Source: Triparma columacea
Lineage: Eukaryota > Sar > Bolidophyceae > Parmales > Triparmaceae
Assembly: GCA_030267965.1 (NCBI GenBank)
Contig: BRYA01000265.1
Location: 4,276 to 37,692, forward strand
Length of the DNA: 33,417 bases
Reading direction: 5' to 3'
Shown: piece by piece, positions 1 through 10,459 of the stretch
Layout: the number at the start of each line of letters is the position of its first letter
How positions within the stretch are numbered: position 1 is the first letter of the stretch
Position numbers and translations under genes: made by a program
Notes under the pieces: model-generated
Database searches by the model: none
Told to the model about the DNA's origin: nothing
Seen by the model: the letters and a program-made list of their open reading frames with translations, nothing else

Positions 1-105
1 CCTACCTTGATTAGTTTAGTTATGCGAAGGGGGGAGGAAACACAGTGAGGAAAAACAACCCCTCACCAACCCCAAAACCCAATATACACAAACAAACTAA
101 TTTAA

Positions 106-2660
106 ATGCGTCTCCCCGACTGCTTCCACCCCCCCTCCCCCCCCCCCCTCGAAGTTTCCCTCCTCCTCTCCCTCACTCCACCCCCCCCTCTTGTAAACTC
201 GCCTTTAATCTCCCCTTCTGTGGGATTCTTTTCGGCATGCCTAAATGCTGGATATATATACTGCCATCTAGAGGATTTCCGAGGGGAGAATCTTGGAGGA
301 TGGTGCGTTCCTGATATAAACTGTGCTATTAACCTTGATAAAGAAGAGACGGCGGTTGGAGATGACCTAAAAACTCTCACCGACAGATATGATGCTTGGA
401 ACAGCATTTTGGACAGCAGAGACGACGTGTTCATTAATTGCGTTACAACTCCAGACGACCGAATCGACTTCGATAATTCCGTCCTTCCCCTAATTCTTTG
501 CCTCGCAATTGGATTCGGACTCCTTACAAAGGCAGGAAGGGCACGTTACGGCTCCCTCTTTCAAGCGCGCAAACCCTCCCCCTCATTCTCCCCCCCCTCG
601 GCCCGCCTCGACGCTTCGTCCCTCTCACCCTACTCCGACCATTACGACACAATCGACGGCGACAGCGACGTTATGGACGACACGCTCCTGAGCGGTACAA
701 TAATAATGACCCCAAATTCCTCCATGATCTACAGCGAGGTGTACGGAGCCGGGGAGGTCGACGTCGACGTCACCGATAGCTTTAGCGAAGGCGACCACGA
801 CAGCATCAACAACCCCGTTTCAATGATGTACACGCCTTCTCCCCATACACCCATTCGTGAGTTTCCGAGTTCACCCCAGGCTGCATCCCAAGGTGAGGGA
901 AAGCGATATTGCCATATTACTCTCTTTTATCATTCATACCGATATTTCCATATTACTCTCTTTTATCATTCAAACCTCCCCTTCGCTTCGCTCATTGCTT
1001 CCCTCATCATCAGCCTTTCTCCCCGTCCTCGACAACCTTCGCACTGTAGCCTTAGCCACCGTCTTGATCGGCCATTTCACTGCGATAACCCTAAGCATCG
1101 GCACCGTCCAATCGCCCCCCACTATCTTACCACCGTTGGGATCTCTCTCGGGTGCTTGGGGATCAGGTGAGATGAGACGAGCTACGACAGCAGCTGCCAT
1201 AATTCTTTCTCTCTCACCCATCACTCTTAACCCCAGTTGTACAAAGTGGAAGATATGGCGTCGAAGTCTTCTTCTTTCTCTCTGGTTACCTATTCCGAAC
1301 CCGCACGTTCTCTCCCCCTAACAACGCATCTTTATACGTCTTTTCCTTCTTCATGCGGCTTGTTCGCATCGTCCCCCTGTATGCCCTCAACCTACTACTC
1401 TGGGTATGGATCAGACCGTCGGAGGGACCATTCTCCGACATTTTTAACATCCAGGCAAACCAGTGCGGTAACTGGAACTGGGTCAAGAACCTCATCTTCA
1501 TCCAGAACTTGGTTCCCAAGTGGGGGGAGGAGAGCAGTGGTCGGGCGAGGGTACCGGAGGAGACGTGCATGTACCACGGTTGGTACCTCGCTTGCGACGT
1601 CCAGATGACCCTGTGTTTCACCCTCCTCACATACCTCACCAGTAAGGCACCCAAGCTCCGAACTTTCGTCTCCCTTGCCGTCTACGTCCTGTGTATCCTC
1701 CTCACGTACATCTTCAGCGTTCGAAATGGCTGGAGCTCCTTTCTCTTTGACGGGATGAACGTGAGAGAGTGGGAGGTTGGATGGTACACAGCGCCTTGGT
1801 TTAGAATCGGGACGTATTCGCTTGGCGGAGGGTTGCGGGGGCTACAGGAGATGGGCTTTATGAGGACGAGCCACAGATTCAATTGGACGCTACGCTTCGT
1901 TGGGGTCGCAATGATGCTAACCGTAATATACTATGGACGAGGCAGGGCGAAGAATACCCCGTGCAACCCCTACCAGTCGGCAATCTCGACTTCTCCAGAC
2001 AGCTGCGGTTCAGAATGGACGAGTGCCCAGATGGCCCTCTGGAACAGCCTCGGATGGGGCTCCTTCTCCCTTGGCCTTGCTCTCGTTGTAACGGCAGGCG
2101 GAGGCGAAGAGGGGTGGTTTTGGAGGTTCGGGGCTAGGATATCATTCAGCGTCTATCTCGTGCACCCCCTTCTCATAAACCTCATCATTACAAGTCGTCA
2201 AGAGCGGAGCGACATGAGCTCCATGGAGAGGGTTTACGGCGTTGACTTCGCAGGAATCGCAGTCGCCGTGGTCGTTCTCAGCACCATCTTGTGCGCAGAG
2301 GTTGAGGTCAGGGCGAGGCGAGCGACAAATTCGGTGATGAACTCTCTCTTCAACCCCTCATCGAAACCCGGCAGGGGGGGAGATGTGGACTGGGACTTGT
2401 GGAGAAGGTGCGTGTCAGGATCGGGCTGCCCTTGTCGAATGGCGTATCCACTCATTTCCCTCCCCCTCCCTTTTTCACCCCATCTCAACTGTCCATGCAG
2501 AGTAACTGGAAGCAAGACGAAAACCCAGAGCGAGATCGAGTTCAAAGACGACTGCTCAGAGGAGGTGAGAACGGACACTAGCCTGAAACCCAGCCACGTC
2601 TCTGTAGAAACTGCCCCAGACTCATCCCCCCCATCCCCAGGAGAAGCTTGTAGAACATAG
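106..2660 (+). CDS. Acyltransferase-3 family integral membrane protein (NRF-6/OafA-like), 5' end uncertain
   Basis: Exons join(106..892, 1014..1166, 1237..2407, 2501..2660) keep one frame (phases 1, 1 and 2) and give about 756 residues. The hallmark is at the start of exon 3: YGVEVFFFLSGYLFRTR is the membrane signature of acyltransferase-3 proteins, preceded in exon 2 by the usual LDNLRTVALATVLIGH segment. Many hydrophobic helices follow, ending with a family-like SVYLVHPLLINLI segment near 2145-2190. The N-terminal part has a cysteine-bearing segment (GGWCVPDINC) and one membrane helix, resembling the extracellular half of animal NRF-6 proteins. Such enzymes move acyl groups onto sugars or lipids at a membrane; the substrate is unknown. 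The first 165 bases of the listed exon are pyrimidine-rich like an intron, and an AG lies at 270-271, so the true exon may start at 272 with the gene beginning left of the window. The last intron (93 bp) has no stop and could be retained. Confidence 0.75.
905..976 (+). repeat. 36-bp tandem repeat, two copies, in an intron
   Basis: Two adjacent copies (905-940 and 941-976) share the core CATATTACTCTCTTTTATCA and differ at only a few positions. They lie in the first resolved intron of the acyltransferase gene, just upstream of the acceptor at 1012-1013, and lengthen its pyrimidine-rich tract. Confidence 0.85.
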
Positions 2661-2960
2661 CACTTACGGATCCTTACGCATCAAAATCAATCATTGATAG
2701 GGAACGAAAGAAACAAACTATTTTACCTTAGATACATGAGTTGACGTTGACAAAGTCTGACCACCCTCACCAAGGTTGATGTTATGATTCCTTTTTTGTT
2801 TGGGCCATATTAATAATTCTCCACCGGAAATTCAATCACAATCTTTACGGTACTATCCTGCCCAAGCCCCGTCAATATTGGCACCAGCTATTCATAAAAG
2901 AGCACCCAAAGCTCACCACAACCTCGCAACAACTCCATACCTCACGGAGATCGCCACACA
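2661..2960. other. Intergenic spacer with probable promoter of the lumen protein gene
   Basis: No gene is seen here. The stretch is AT-richer than its neighbours. It holds a TATA-like CATAAAAG at 2893-2900, about 60 bases before the ATG at 2961, a spacing similar to that of the TATA element of the light-harvesting gene at 9288. Confidence 0.5.
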
Positions 2961-3654
2961 ATGATGGCAATTTCTGTTCTTCTCCAACTCCTCGTCCTCC
3001 TCGTTGTGCTCTCTCCCTGCAATTCTTTTAACCCTTTTATCTCAAGACGGTCAATAATCAAATCTGCCATAGCTGCACCACTTTTTACCCCACTGGCATC
3101 GCAGGCAAAGGAACCTCGTCCTCCCCCACTTCCCTTTGAGGATTTGAAAGACTACTTTCACAACGAGCTGGAACCTGTGCGTGCATGGGTCGAAAAAGGC
3201 GACATGGAGTCGATCAAAGAGTTCACCAAAGGATTCGATATTGAGGGGAGGAAGAGGACGATGATTCCCTTGTACAAAACTCTACCGTCAGAGATGCCAG
3301 TCGACGGGAAATTGCTTTCTCCAGAGACACTGCGCGTGGTTAGGGTCGCGAAGGATGAGGTGAGGTTGGACACTCAAGAGCAAATATGCGCCAGAAGAAC
3401 AAGAACCCAAAAACAACAACCCAACTCAAAATTAACTTCCCCCCACCTTCCCCCCACCTTAGTCTCCCAAAGACCTGGCGCTCCGCCTTTCAAATGGTGT
3501 AACGTGGGACCTCATTGGGCTCTCAAAGTGGGCTCGGGCAGACGGTGCAGGCGGGGTAGACGAAGGGATGAAATGGCTTGACACGATTGAGGGTGAAGTC
3601 GCGGCGTTTGTAGATGTGGGGGCTGTTTATGGTGGTGGCGAAAAAAAAATGTAA
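2961..3654 (+). CDS. Small thylakoid-lumen protein with bipartite leader, PsbQ-like size, function unknown
   Basis: Exons join(2961..3359, 3463..3654), phase 0, give 196 residues. The donor is GTGAGG and the acceptor CCTTAG. Reading through the donor would produce a basic, unlikely C-terminus, whereas the spliced frame ends cleanly in EKKM. Residues 1-22 form a secretory signal peptide ending in CNSFNPF, a degenerate version of the heterokont ASAFAP cleavage motif. A second hydrophobic segment after twin arginines (SRRSIIKSAIAAPLF) ends at SQA/KE, which looks like a Tat-type thylakoid transfer signal. The mature part (about 145 residues) is charged and predicted helical. Size and leader fit the lumenal four-helix proteins around photosystem II, but I do not recognise a specific family. 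The gene at 25719-26482 has the same build. Confidence 0.75.
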
Positions 3655-3703
3655 TTCATGTCATCTTTAATGAACCAACTTTTCTAGCACCAATGTCCTC
3701 CCC

Positions 3704-5633
3704 TCACTTTGCGAATCCTCCTGACTTGGCCTTGTCAGCTGCATTTTGGAGGAATTTGCTGTACGTGTCAAGTGCCTTGTACCTCTGCTTGTCCTTCTCC
3801 CCCACCTTCCCCTCTGCGCCTCCCACCTCCCCCGTCGCCTCCGCAGTCCTCTTGGTCTTACCCTTGGATTTTCCTCCCCCCCGGTCGATGGCGCTCCCAA
3901 GGTAGCTGCTCCATCCCCGGTGCTTGGGATCCATGTCGACGAAGCCGTTCTCGTAGACCAAGTCGAACCCTCCCACGTGCTCCTCGTCTCCCCTCAGCCG
4001 TCCTTCCACATCCACGATATCTGCGAAGTGTGACGGCATTGGTTAGGAGAGAAAAAGCACGGAGACACGATTTCGTGCAACTAGCATCTTTGGCAACATC
4101 ACACTTCAGAGCTCAACAAACTCCTTGCTCTCTACCTCACCTAAAACGTCATTAAGCATCTCGCACTTCATTACGTAGTCCTCCTGTGTGTTGGCGCTCA
4201 AGCTCGGGGAGGCGTTCACCTCGATGAGCCAGGGCTTCAGAGTGTCGTCAATCATGATGTCGTAACCGTAGAGCTCAAAGCAGTGTTTGTCGTTTATCAT
4301 CACACCCTGCGCGCTGAGTAAGCTGCGTATGATGATCATCTGCATCTCCCAGAAGACCGCATCGGTGGTCTCCTGCCCGAACTGGCTAATCATATGAAGC
4401 TTGAGCCTCCTCAAATCCCACTTCCCTCCCGTCCTCTTGTCGTAGTCCTCAGCAGTCTTTTGGATGGCAACATTTGTGAGGTGCATAAAGTTGTTGGTGA
4501 TGTCGCTAACGTCACTGTTGTAGCGGGCGTTGGTGAAGCGCGCGAATCCGCTCCTGTAAATCCAGACATTGAGGGGCGAGTAACTCGTCACCACGACATA
4601 GAGGCGGAGGTCAAACTTCTTCCCCCCGACGAGGTACGGGTTGTCGATGTAGCGCTGAACGACGTAAGCGTCGGCTTCCTGCGACGAGAATAGCAATGAG
4701 CGAAGCGAGTGGAGTTAGAATATCCGTCATATCGAAGGCGTCAGGGTGAATGAAGGTTGGAGGTCAAATGTTGGGAGCCCATTCTCACCTTCTCTTTTGA
4801 CTGGCCAGGTTTGTACCGGTAGTCGGTTCTCCACTCTGAGATCTCACTCAGCTTGCTGAAGAGGAAGATGCCCTTCCCCTGGGCACTCCCGATGGGCTTC
4901 ATGATCCAGAGGCCTCCCTGGCGCTTGAACTCCTCAACAAACAGCGCATATTCACGAGGCAGGTTGAAGGTTACCGGGAAAAAATCGTACTGTGTCGCTT
5001 CCTCGTAGCTCCCCTCCTTTTCAAGTTGCCTCCTGCGCTTTTTCAAGTTCTTGATTAGCAGGTCCTTTCTGCATATCTCTTTGGCGTTCCTGAAGTGGTT
5101 CAACCTCTGGTGACTCTCCAAATGCATCCCGTCAAATACTTCAAAAACCCACTCCCTCTCAGCCCAGTGTATGTCCCAGTCAGTCTCACTGGAGGTCTCT
5201 GTCCATCCCTTGGCGCACATGACATCGTAAATCTACGTTAGAGGGTTGGGTGGGCGAAAGCGCAGTGTTAGCGTAGCTGTTATTGTCAGCACAGGGGCCA
5301 TCGTCTCCGTCAGGTTTACCGCCAGTCCAAAACCTTTCTCCCCCCCCGCCCTCCCCCCCCCCCCAACCCTTCAATTATTATCTCCCCAGTCAACCCAAAT
5401 ACCCTAACAACCAAAAATCTCCCAAACCCCGCCCGGTCCCCATCGTGCCCCCCCCTTCTATCCCCCCTTCCTCCACCCAACCCCTCTTCCCTCCCCCCTT
5501 CCCCGATCCTTGCCCAACCCACTTTTTCACTCACCGTGTTGCTAAAACTGGTTCTAAACTTAACACCAGGACCTCTCGCCTCTCGCTGACGTCCTCCCCC
5601 ACTAGTGCCTAGGTGCTTACTCATTCTTGACAT
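3704..5633 (-). CDS. TTLL9: Tubulin polyglutamylase, TTLL9-like
   Basis: complement(join(3704..4020, 4141..4678, 4789..5232, 5535..5633)) gives 465 residues, close to animal TTLL9 (about 440). All three introns start GTGAG and all phases match. The tubulin-tyrosine-ligase ATP-grasp domain is complete: WIMKPIGSAQGKGIF (residues about 142-156), QRYIDNPYLVGGKKFDLRLY, the HLTNVAIQK block, DKHCFELYGYDI, and the metal-binding LIEVNASPSLSAN. The tail DVEGRL...VGGFDLVY is the TTLL9-type ending. The enzyme adds glutamate chains to axonemal tubulin and is needed for normal ciliary beating. The initiator is the ATG at 5633; the first exon ends in VKFRTSFSNT and continues as IYDVM, as in other TTLL9 proteins. 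The 3' end lies 49 bases from the neighbouring convergent gene, and the 5' end is 56 bp from the next gene's ATG. Confidence 0.9.
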
Positions 5634-5689
5634 GGTAAAATGGCAATATTTGCCTGAAGTTAAATTTGGCCCAAATCCAAAATCCTGAT

Positions 5690-8121
5690 ATGCCAAATCC
5701 AACGAGCGCGGACGAAGGCACCGCTGATGATGTCCAACCACCGACAATTGCCAGATATTCGAAGCGTCGTGGAGGTCAGAAGCCGTCTACACCCGATCCT
5801 CCATCACTCATGATCCCCAAGGTGTACGGGGGGTTCTCTGATGTGCGAGGCATGGCCGTAAGGCGTTATTTAGAGAACTTCGCGTGTAGTAGCCGAGCGG
5901 GAGGGTCCGGGGAGAGAATAAAGGCGACAATGAGCAGTATCATAGCTCAGTTGACCAAGCTCATCCATAACGTAAGGAAGCAGATGAGGGTGATCAATAA
6001 ACTGCTACAGCAGGCGAAGCAGCGAGAGAAGGACTCTGCGAAGACGTCTTCCAAGGCATCTGCCCCGGGCGCTTCGTTGAAGCAGGAAATTGGGAAGGAC
6101 GAGTACAGGACCATCTGCCATGACCTCCGCATGGACCTGTGCGACTTGGCCGTGGTCGTGAAGACGCTCAAGACCGCCATCTGCGTCATAAAGACGGGTG
6201 AACCCGGGCCCCTCCCCCCCTCCATCTCGGACTTCACCTGGGAGATGTACGTCCCGGACATGGTGTCTGTGAGGGAGAGGATGAACGACCTTTGCGAACT
6301 CCTAGCTTTGAACTTGTACAACGCAGAGATCGAGAGCTCCGGAACTTGGCCGGGACATGGGTGGCCAAAGTACGTCGCGAAGAAGGTGGGCACCGTGGGG
6401 GAATGGGGGGAATGGGGGTTGAGCGGGGGTACATTGAGGGTGAAGGATGGGGTTGGGGCGGATAGGTGAGAAAGAAGTGGGGGAGGACTGCGTAGAAGGA
6501 GGAGAGGAAGGCTTTCTCCCCAAGAGACACCCGAGACGCGTGCACATCAAATCGCCGCCAACAATCGCCGCCAACCCTCCTTGGTTCGTCTTATCGCCCC
6601 CCTCCCTTTCCCAGCATCATTGATTATATTACGGACATGGCGCAGGTTGACGGCCTGGCAAGTGGAGATTCTAGTGGCAGGGGCAAGAAGAAGGGCGACC
6701 GTGGTCGGGGAAAGGGCAGCTATGTCGGCAAGGGGGCCAAGGCGGAGGGGAGCAGGGGGCTTGGTCTGGGGGGGGAGAAGGTTGGGGCCAGGCTGGGGAG
6801 GCTGGTGGTGAGGGCGCTGGAGAACGGGAGGGACAGGAGGATTAACGAGTTTCAGGAGTATTGTGTGAAACCGGGGGGGGGGGTGAAAGGGGAGAAGGGG
6901 GGGAAGAAGCAGAAGGCTGGGATGGGGGGGGGGAATATGCCAGAGGAAGAGGGTTACGTGTTACAAGTTAACAATGCAGTTCACAACTTTTGGGAGGCCT
7001 TGATGAAAGTGGAAATGTGGGTTAGGGGGTTGTGGGGAGGGCAAATTTCGGATTGGTCTTCGAGCACCTCTATCCAGAGCAGATTCTATGTTCCTATTTG
7101 GGTTCCCGAGGGAATCGGGAGGAGTGAAGGATGGGAGAGAAGGCTTTACTTCACCCCGCTTTTATCATCCGAGAAGGTGACCGGGAATATAATCAAGGTG
7201 AGCAGCGGCGGGCGGGTATTGAAGCGAGCCGCTCAAAGGGTTGGAGCCAACGCACTTCACACTCTGCTAATCCTTTTCGCATCATATGCTTCGGTTTTCG
7301 CAGGTGCTATTTGAGCAGCTGCCGCTCGCAATCAACGACATCGACGTAATGTGCTCGAGCGACAGGGTGGCAATGATGTCATCATACTGGATCAAGGCCA
7401 AGGTGCTCGCCTGCCTGGACAAGGGTAGAGGGGGAGAGACGGGAGGGCAGAGTCAAGAGGGGCTTGAGGTGGTTACCAAGATGATTCAAGAGGAGAATAA
7501 TAAGGCGGATGCGTTGGGGGCGGCAGCGCAGATGCTGGAGGGGTGGGCTACGTCGGAGATGATTACGGACTACGGCGTCTTGGACGTGGAGGACGAGTGG
7601 TTTGAGGAGGTGAGGAGGGGGGGGGGAGGGGGGGGGAGCAGGGAGGAGCGAGGAGCGAGGAGCTTAGCGATGAATGAAACTTGGTTGCGCACCCCAAAGG
7701 AGATACCGGCCCCCAACCCTAACCCTTTTGATCGCAGGTTTTGGCCTTGCTTCTAGACGACCTCTCAAAGCAGAAGGCGTCTTTCCTCATTGCCGGCAGG
7801 AAGTCCCTAGCCGCATCCCAGCTTCGTCACGCGTGGGAGTTCGACGAAGAGGTGTTCGAGGCCCTCATAAGGGACTACAGGGATGCGGCGAAGGAGTGCT
7901 TTGAGGCGCTGGGAACGTGGGAGTGCTTCAAGTACGTGGACAGGCAAGTCAATGAGATTGAAATACTATCAGCCCTCAAGGTCTCAACTGAACTATCAGA
8001 CTTGCTGGAAGGGGAGTGCGGGACCGGGCTTTTTTTTGAGGACAAGTTTGAGAGCGTGGTTACTATGAGGGACAGGGAAAGGGACAGGGCGTTTGACAAG
8101 GACAGGGCGTCAAGGGATTAG
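5690..8121 (+). CDS. Orphan 650-residue protein, function unknown
   Basis: Exons join(5690..6369, 6615..7197, 7304..7609, 7738..8121) give 650 residues with matching phases. I chose the donor GTACGT at 6370 because it pairs in phase with the best acceptor (pyrimidine-rich tract ending CCCAG at 6610-6614). An alternative is GTGGGC at 6386 paired with CAG at 6649-6651. The protein is mostly alpha-helical by eye. A helical N-terminal half (about residues 60-140, lysine/glutamine rich) is followed by a glycine/lysine-rich low-complexity linker (about 235-320), then a helical C-terminal half with no membrane segment or signal peptide. It ends in a repetitive tail rich in RD and DK. No enzyme motif is visible, and I do not recognise the family. 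It starts 56 bp from the TTLL9 gene on the opposite strand, so the two may share a promoter. Confidence 0.75.
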
Positions 8122-8213
8122 GAGATTAGATTATGCCGAATTTGGGTTTTGCTTGCTAATTCTTCACATTGCCCTTATTACGCCTTACACGCTGGTCCAG
8201 TCCCCGCACCCCC

Positions 8214-9223
8214 TTAGACATACGGGAATCCGTGTCCTGAGATGGTGGCCTGCGTGACCATGCCCCCAATGGCGATCATCGCCAGCCTCCCGTTCTTGAG
8301 TTCCTGGAGCTGCCTCTCCTTTTGCCCTGCCTCGTCCTTTGGGTAGAGACTTAGGGGGTCAAAACCGAAGTCACCGGGGCGGCGATCGTAGCCGTCCATG
8401 TTGGCGTAGGCCGGGAAGGAGCAGGCCTCGAGGAGGGAGATCCAGACAATGATCTGGATCATGGAGTCGGGGAGGGCGTCGTGCGCGTCGACGACGTTGG
8501 GGATAGCAGCCTTGGAGAATTGCTCACCGGGGATGCGGAAGAGCTCGGGGGCGACGAAACCGACAGTGGCAAGCATAGCAGCGCGACCGTGCTGTTGGGG
8601 GGGAGGGGGGGGAGGGGAGGAATGAGGTTAGAATAAGCGGTTAGAATAAGCGTATAAACTTAATCCCAATCGTCGTCCAAGCATCTTACCTTGAGCTCGG
8701 CCTCACGGAACCACGGCACCCATTCGGGGGCCCTCTCAGAGAATCCGATGGGGTCAAAATTCTTGCTCGTCCCGGTACCTGGCACAATCATGGGCTCAGG
8801 ACCTTCACCTCCCACGTATCCACGGCAGAAACCACCCGGTATCGTGGGTGCTGCGGGAGGGGTAGGGGCAGACTCTTCGACGGCCTCGGTGGAGGCAGCT
8901 GCATCAGAGTGAAGGAGTGTGGCTGACCTTAGTGTGGAGGTTGGGGCAAAGGCTGACACAGAGGCAAGGAGGGTTGTGAGAAGGGCGACCTGGAGGTGTG
9001 AGGGGATAAAAGGGGTCAGAAAGAGTGATAGAGGGGTGATATTTGGGCGAGAAGGAGGTGAGAGGGGGTGGAGTAGATGGGAAAGCAAACGCGTGTTGAA
9101 TGAGTTGCAGATATTAGCCGTTTAGTGGTTTGGAGGCGTTACAGTACAGATAGGCGAGTGCTATTTGCGGACTAAAGACGTGGATATAGCATAGTTCACC
9201 GGTAACGCTCAGCTTGCCTTCAT
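8214..9223 (-). CDS. Fucoxanthin-chlorophyll a/c light-harvesting protein (LHC family)
   Basis: complement(join(8214..8591, 8690..8989, 9218..9223)) gives 227 residues. The chlorophyll-binding helices are clear: REAELKHGRAAMLATVGF (helix 1, the E...HGR ligand motif, formed across the 8591/8690 splice) and QELKNGRLAMIAIGGM (helix 3). A middle helix and a GHGFPYV end complete the protein. The leader VALLTTLLASVSAFAP contains the heterokont plastid motif SAFAP. No ATG occurs in frame before it. An acceptor lies directly at 8990-8991, and the only ATG that restores a normal leader is at 9221-9223, giving M-K as a six-base first exon followed by a rare GC donor. The start is therefore inferred. 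The protein binds chlorophyll and fucoxanthin in the thylakoid membrane. It is a paralogue of the divergent gene at 9288. Confidence 0.85.
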
Positions 9224-9287
9224 TATATTATATATAGATTTTGGCTCCACCTTGACAAAAATCCTCTGGCTTCAAAGTGTCCTAGAA
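9221..9287. promoter_or_regulatory. Short shared promoter between divergent light-harvesting genes
   Basis: The two antenna genes have start codons 64 bp apart if the inferred six-base first exon of the leftward gene is right. An AT run (ATTATATTATATATAG, 9222-9237) can act as a TATA element for the rightward gene, about 50-65 bases before its ATG. It is followed at once by GATTTTGGC (9237-9245), which recurs near several other starts in the window. Confidence 0.55.
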
Positions 9288-10061
9288 ATGCTCTTCAAAC
9301 TCACTTTCTGCCTCCTCGCTACCGCTTCCGCGTTCGTGGTACCTCCTGTTCCCAACACGGGACTGTCGACAACTGAGATGCACGCAGAGACTACAGAGAA
9401 GTATAATGTTTTCGAGGACTCCAAGTTTGTAGGCAATTGTGAGTGTGTGCCTTCATTTTCGTTCGCCCGGATAATCACAGGGGGGTGTATGTGGTGACGG
9501 TTCGAAGAGCACATGGGTATATATCATCTTAACAAGCTTCTTAATCCCTTCTCACCACCTTCCCCATCACTTCCCTCACCCCCAGCTGATTTCAGGGGCA
9601 AGCGTTTCGACTTCGATCCCCTCAATCTCGCCGCCGCCTACCCTCCCTTCGTCCCTTTCTTCCGCGAGGCCGAGCTCCGCCACGGTCGCACCGCCATGCT
9701 AGCGGTGCTTGGTTTCGTAGCCACTGACTTTATGCGCCTCCCCGGGGAGATGTACTCCTTCGATTCCATCCCCAAGACAATCGACATCCACGACGCTCTC
9801 CTCAAGACTGGCCCCATGTACCAGCTGCTCCTCTGGATCGGCCTCTGGGACGTCCTTGTTACCGCCCCTTCCATCAAGGCTTTGGGTGAGGGTTTCCGCG
9901 AGCCCGGTGATTTCGGCTGGAGGTGGTTTGCCCCGGAGAGCAAGGAGGGCTTCGACGTCAAGCGCGACGCCGAGCTCAAGAACGGGAGGCTGGCGATGAT
10001 CGCCGTGGGGGGGATCGCCACTCAGTCGATCGTCACGGGACACGGGTTCCCCTACGTTTGA
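9288..10061 (+). CDS. Fucoxanthin-chlorophyll a/c light-harvesting protein (LHC family)
   Basis: Exons join(9288..9438, 9586..10061) give 208 residues; the donor GTGAGT and acceptor CCCAG join in phase 1. The leader MLFKLTFCLLATASAFVVPP is a signal peptide ending in the SAF plastid motif. Helix 1 REAELRHGRTAMLAVLGF and helix 3 DAELKNGRLAMIAVGGI carry the paired Glu/His/Arg chlorophyll ligands of the LHC family. The length is normal for heterokont antenna proteins. The ATG at 9288 is preferred over upstream non-ATG starts because it begins the signal peptide. The protein shares its GHGFPYV ending and overall plan with the oppositely oriented neighbour, but its intron sits before helix 1 rather than inside it, so the duplication is not recent. 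It acts in the thylakoid membrane as a peripheral antenna. Confidence 0.92.
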
Positions 10062-10457
10062 GGAGGGGAAGGAAGCTCGGGTGGGGGTGGGGAGGGTGGG
10101 AGGGGGAAACGGGAGGGTGTAAGAAGAGCGCCGTGTTATTAGTACTAAAGTAAAATACGATATCAAGAGAATGTTTTCAACTTTTATGAAAGCCAGTCTC
10201 TCAAAACACCAAAACACAGTTTCGAAGGCGGAATACTAGAGGAACTTCGATTCCTAATACTTGAAAGCCCACTTCTGGATTTTGAAAGCAAATACGCGCG
10301 ATCCAAACGCCTCCCAATTTGCCCAGTGGGTTAAAAAAATCCATAACCAAATTTGAAGTAAGATCCACCCCTACCAAATCGTTTTCGCTCTTTCCCCTCC
10401 CTCCCTTAGCCCTTCGCTAACCTCAATCTCCTCATCCTTCCCTCTCCCTCCCCCCAG
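10062..10457. other. Intergenic spacer and probable 5' UTR intron of the glutaredoxin gene
   Basis: No coding region is supported here. The right part looks like an intron in the 5' UTR of the next gene: GTAAGA donor at 10358, a CTAAC branch-like site near 10418-10422, a long pyrimidine tract and an AG at 10456-10457, only two bases before the ATG. Confidence 0.5.
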
Positions 10458-10459
10458 TA

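Noticed and set aside
106..271. Proline-rich N-terminus of the acyltransferase taken at face value
   Set aside because: The sequence looks like a C-rich intron tract ending in an AG at 270-271, so I do not rely on these residues, although they are inside the listed span.
6386..6651. Alternative second splice in the orphan gene (GTGGGC to GCGCAG)
   Set aside because: It is in phase, but the acceptor lacks a pyrimidine tract. GTACGT at 6370 paired with CCCAG at 6610-6614 is stronger and also in phase.
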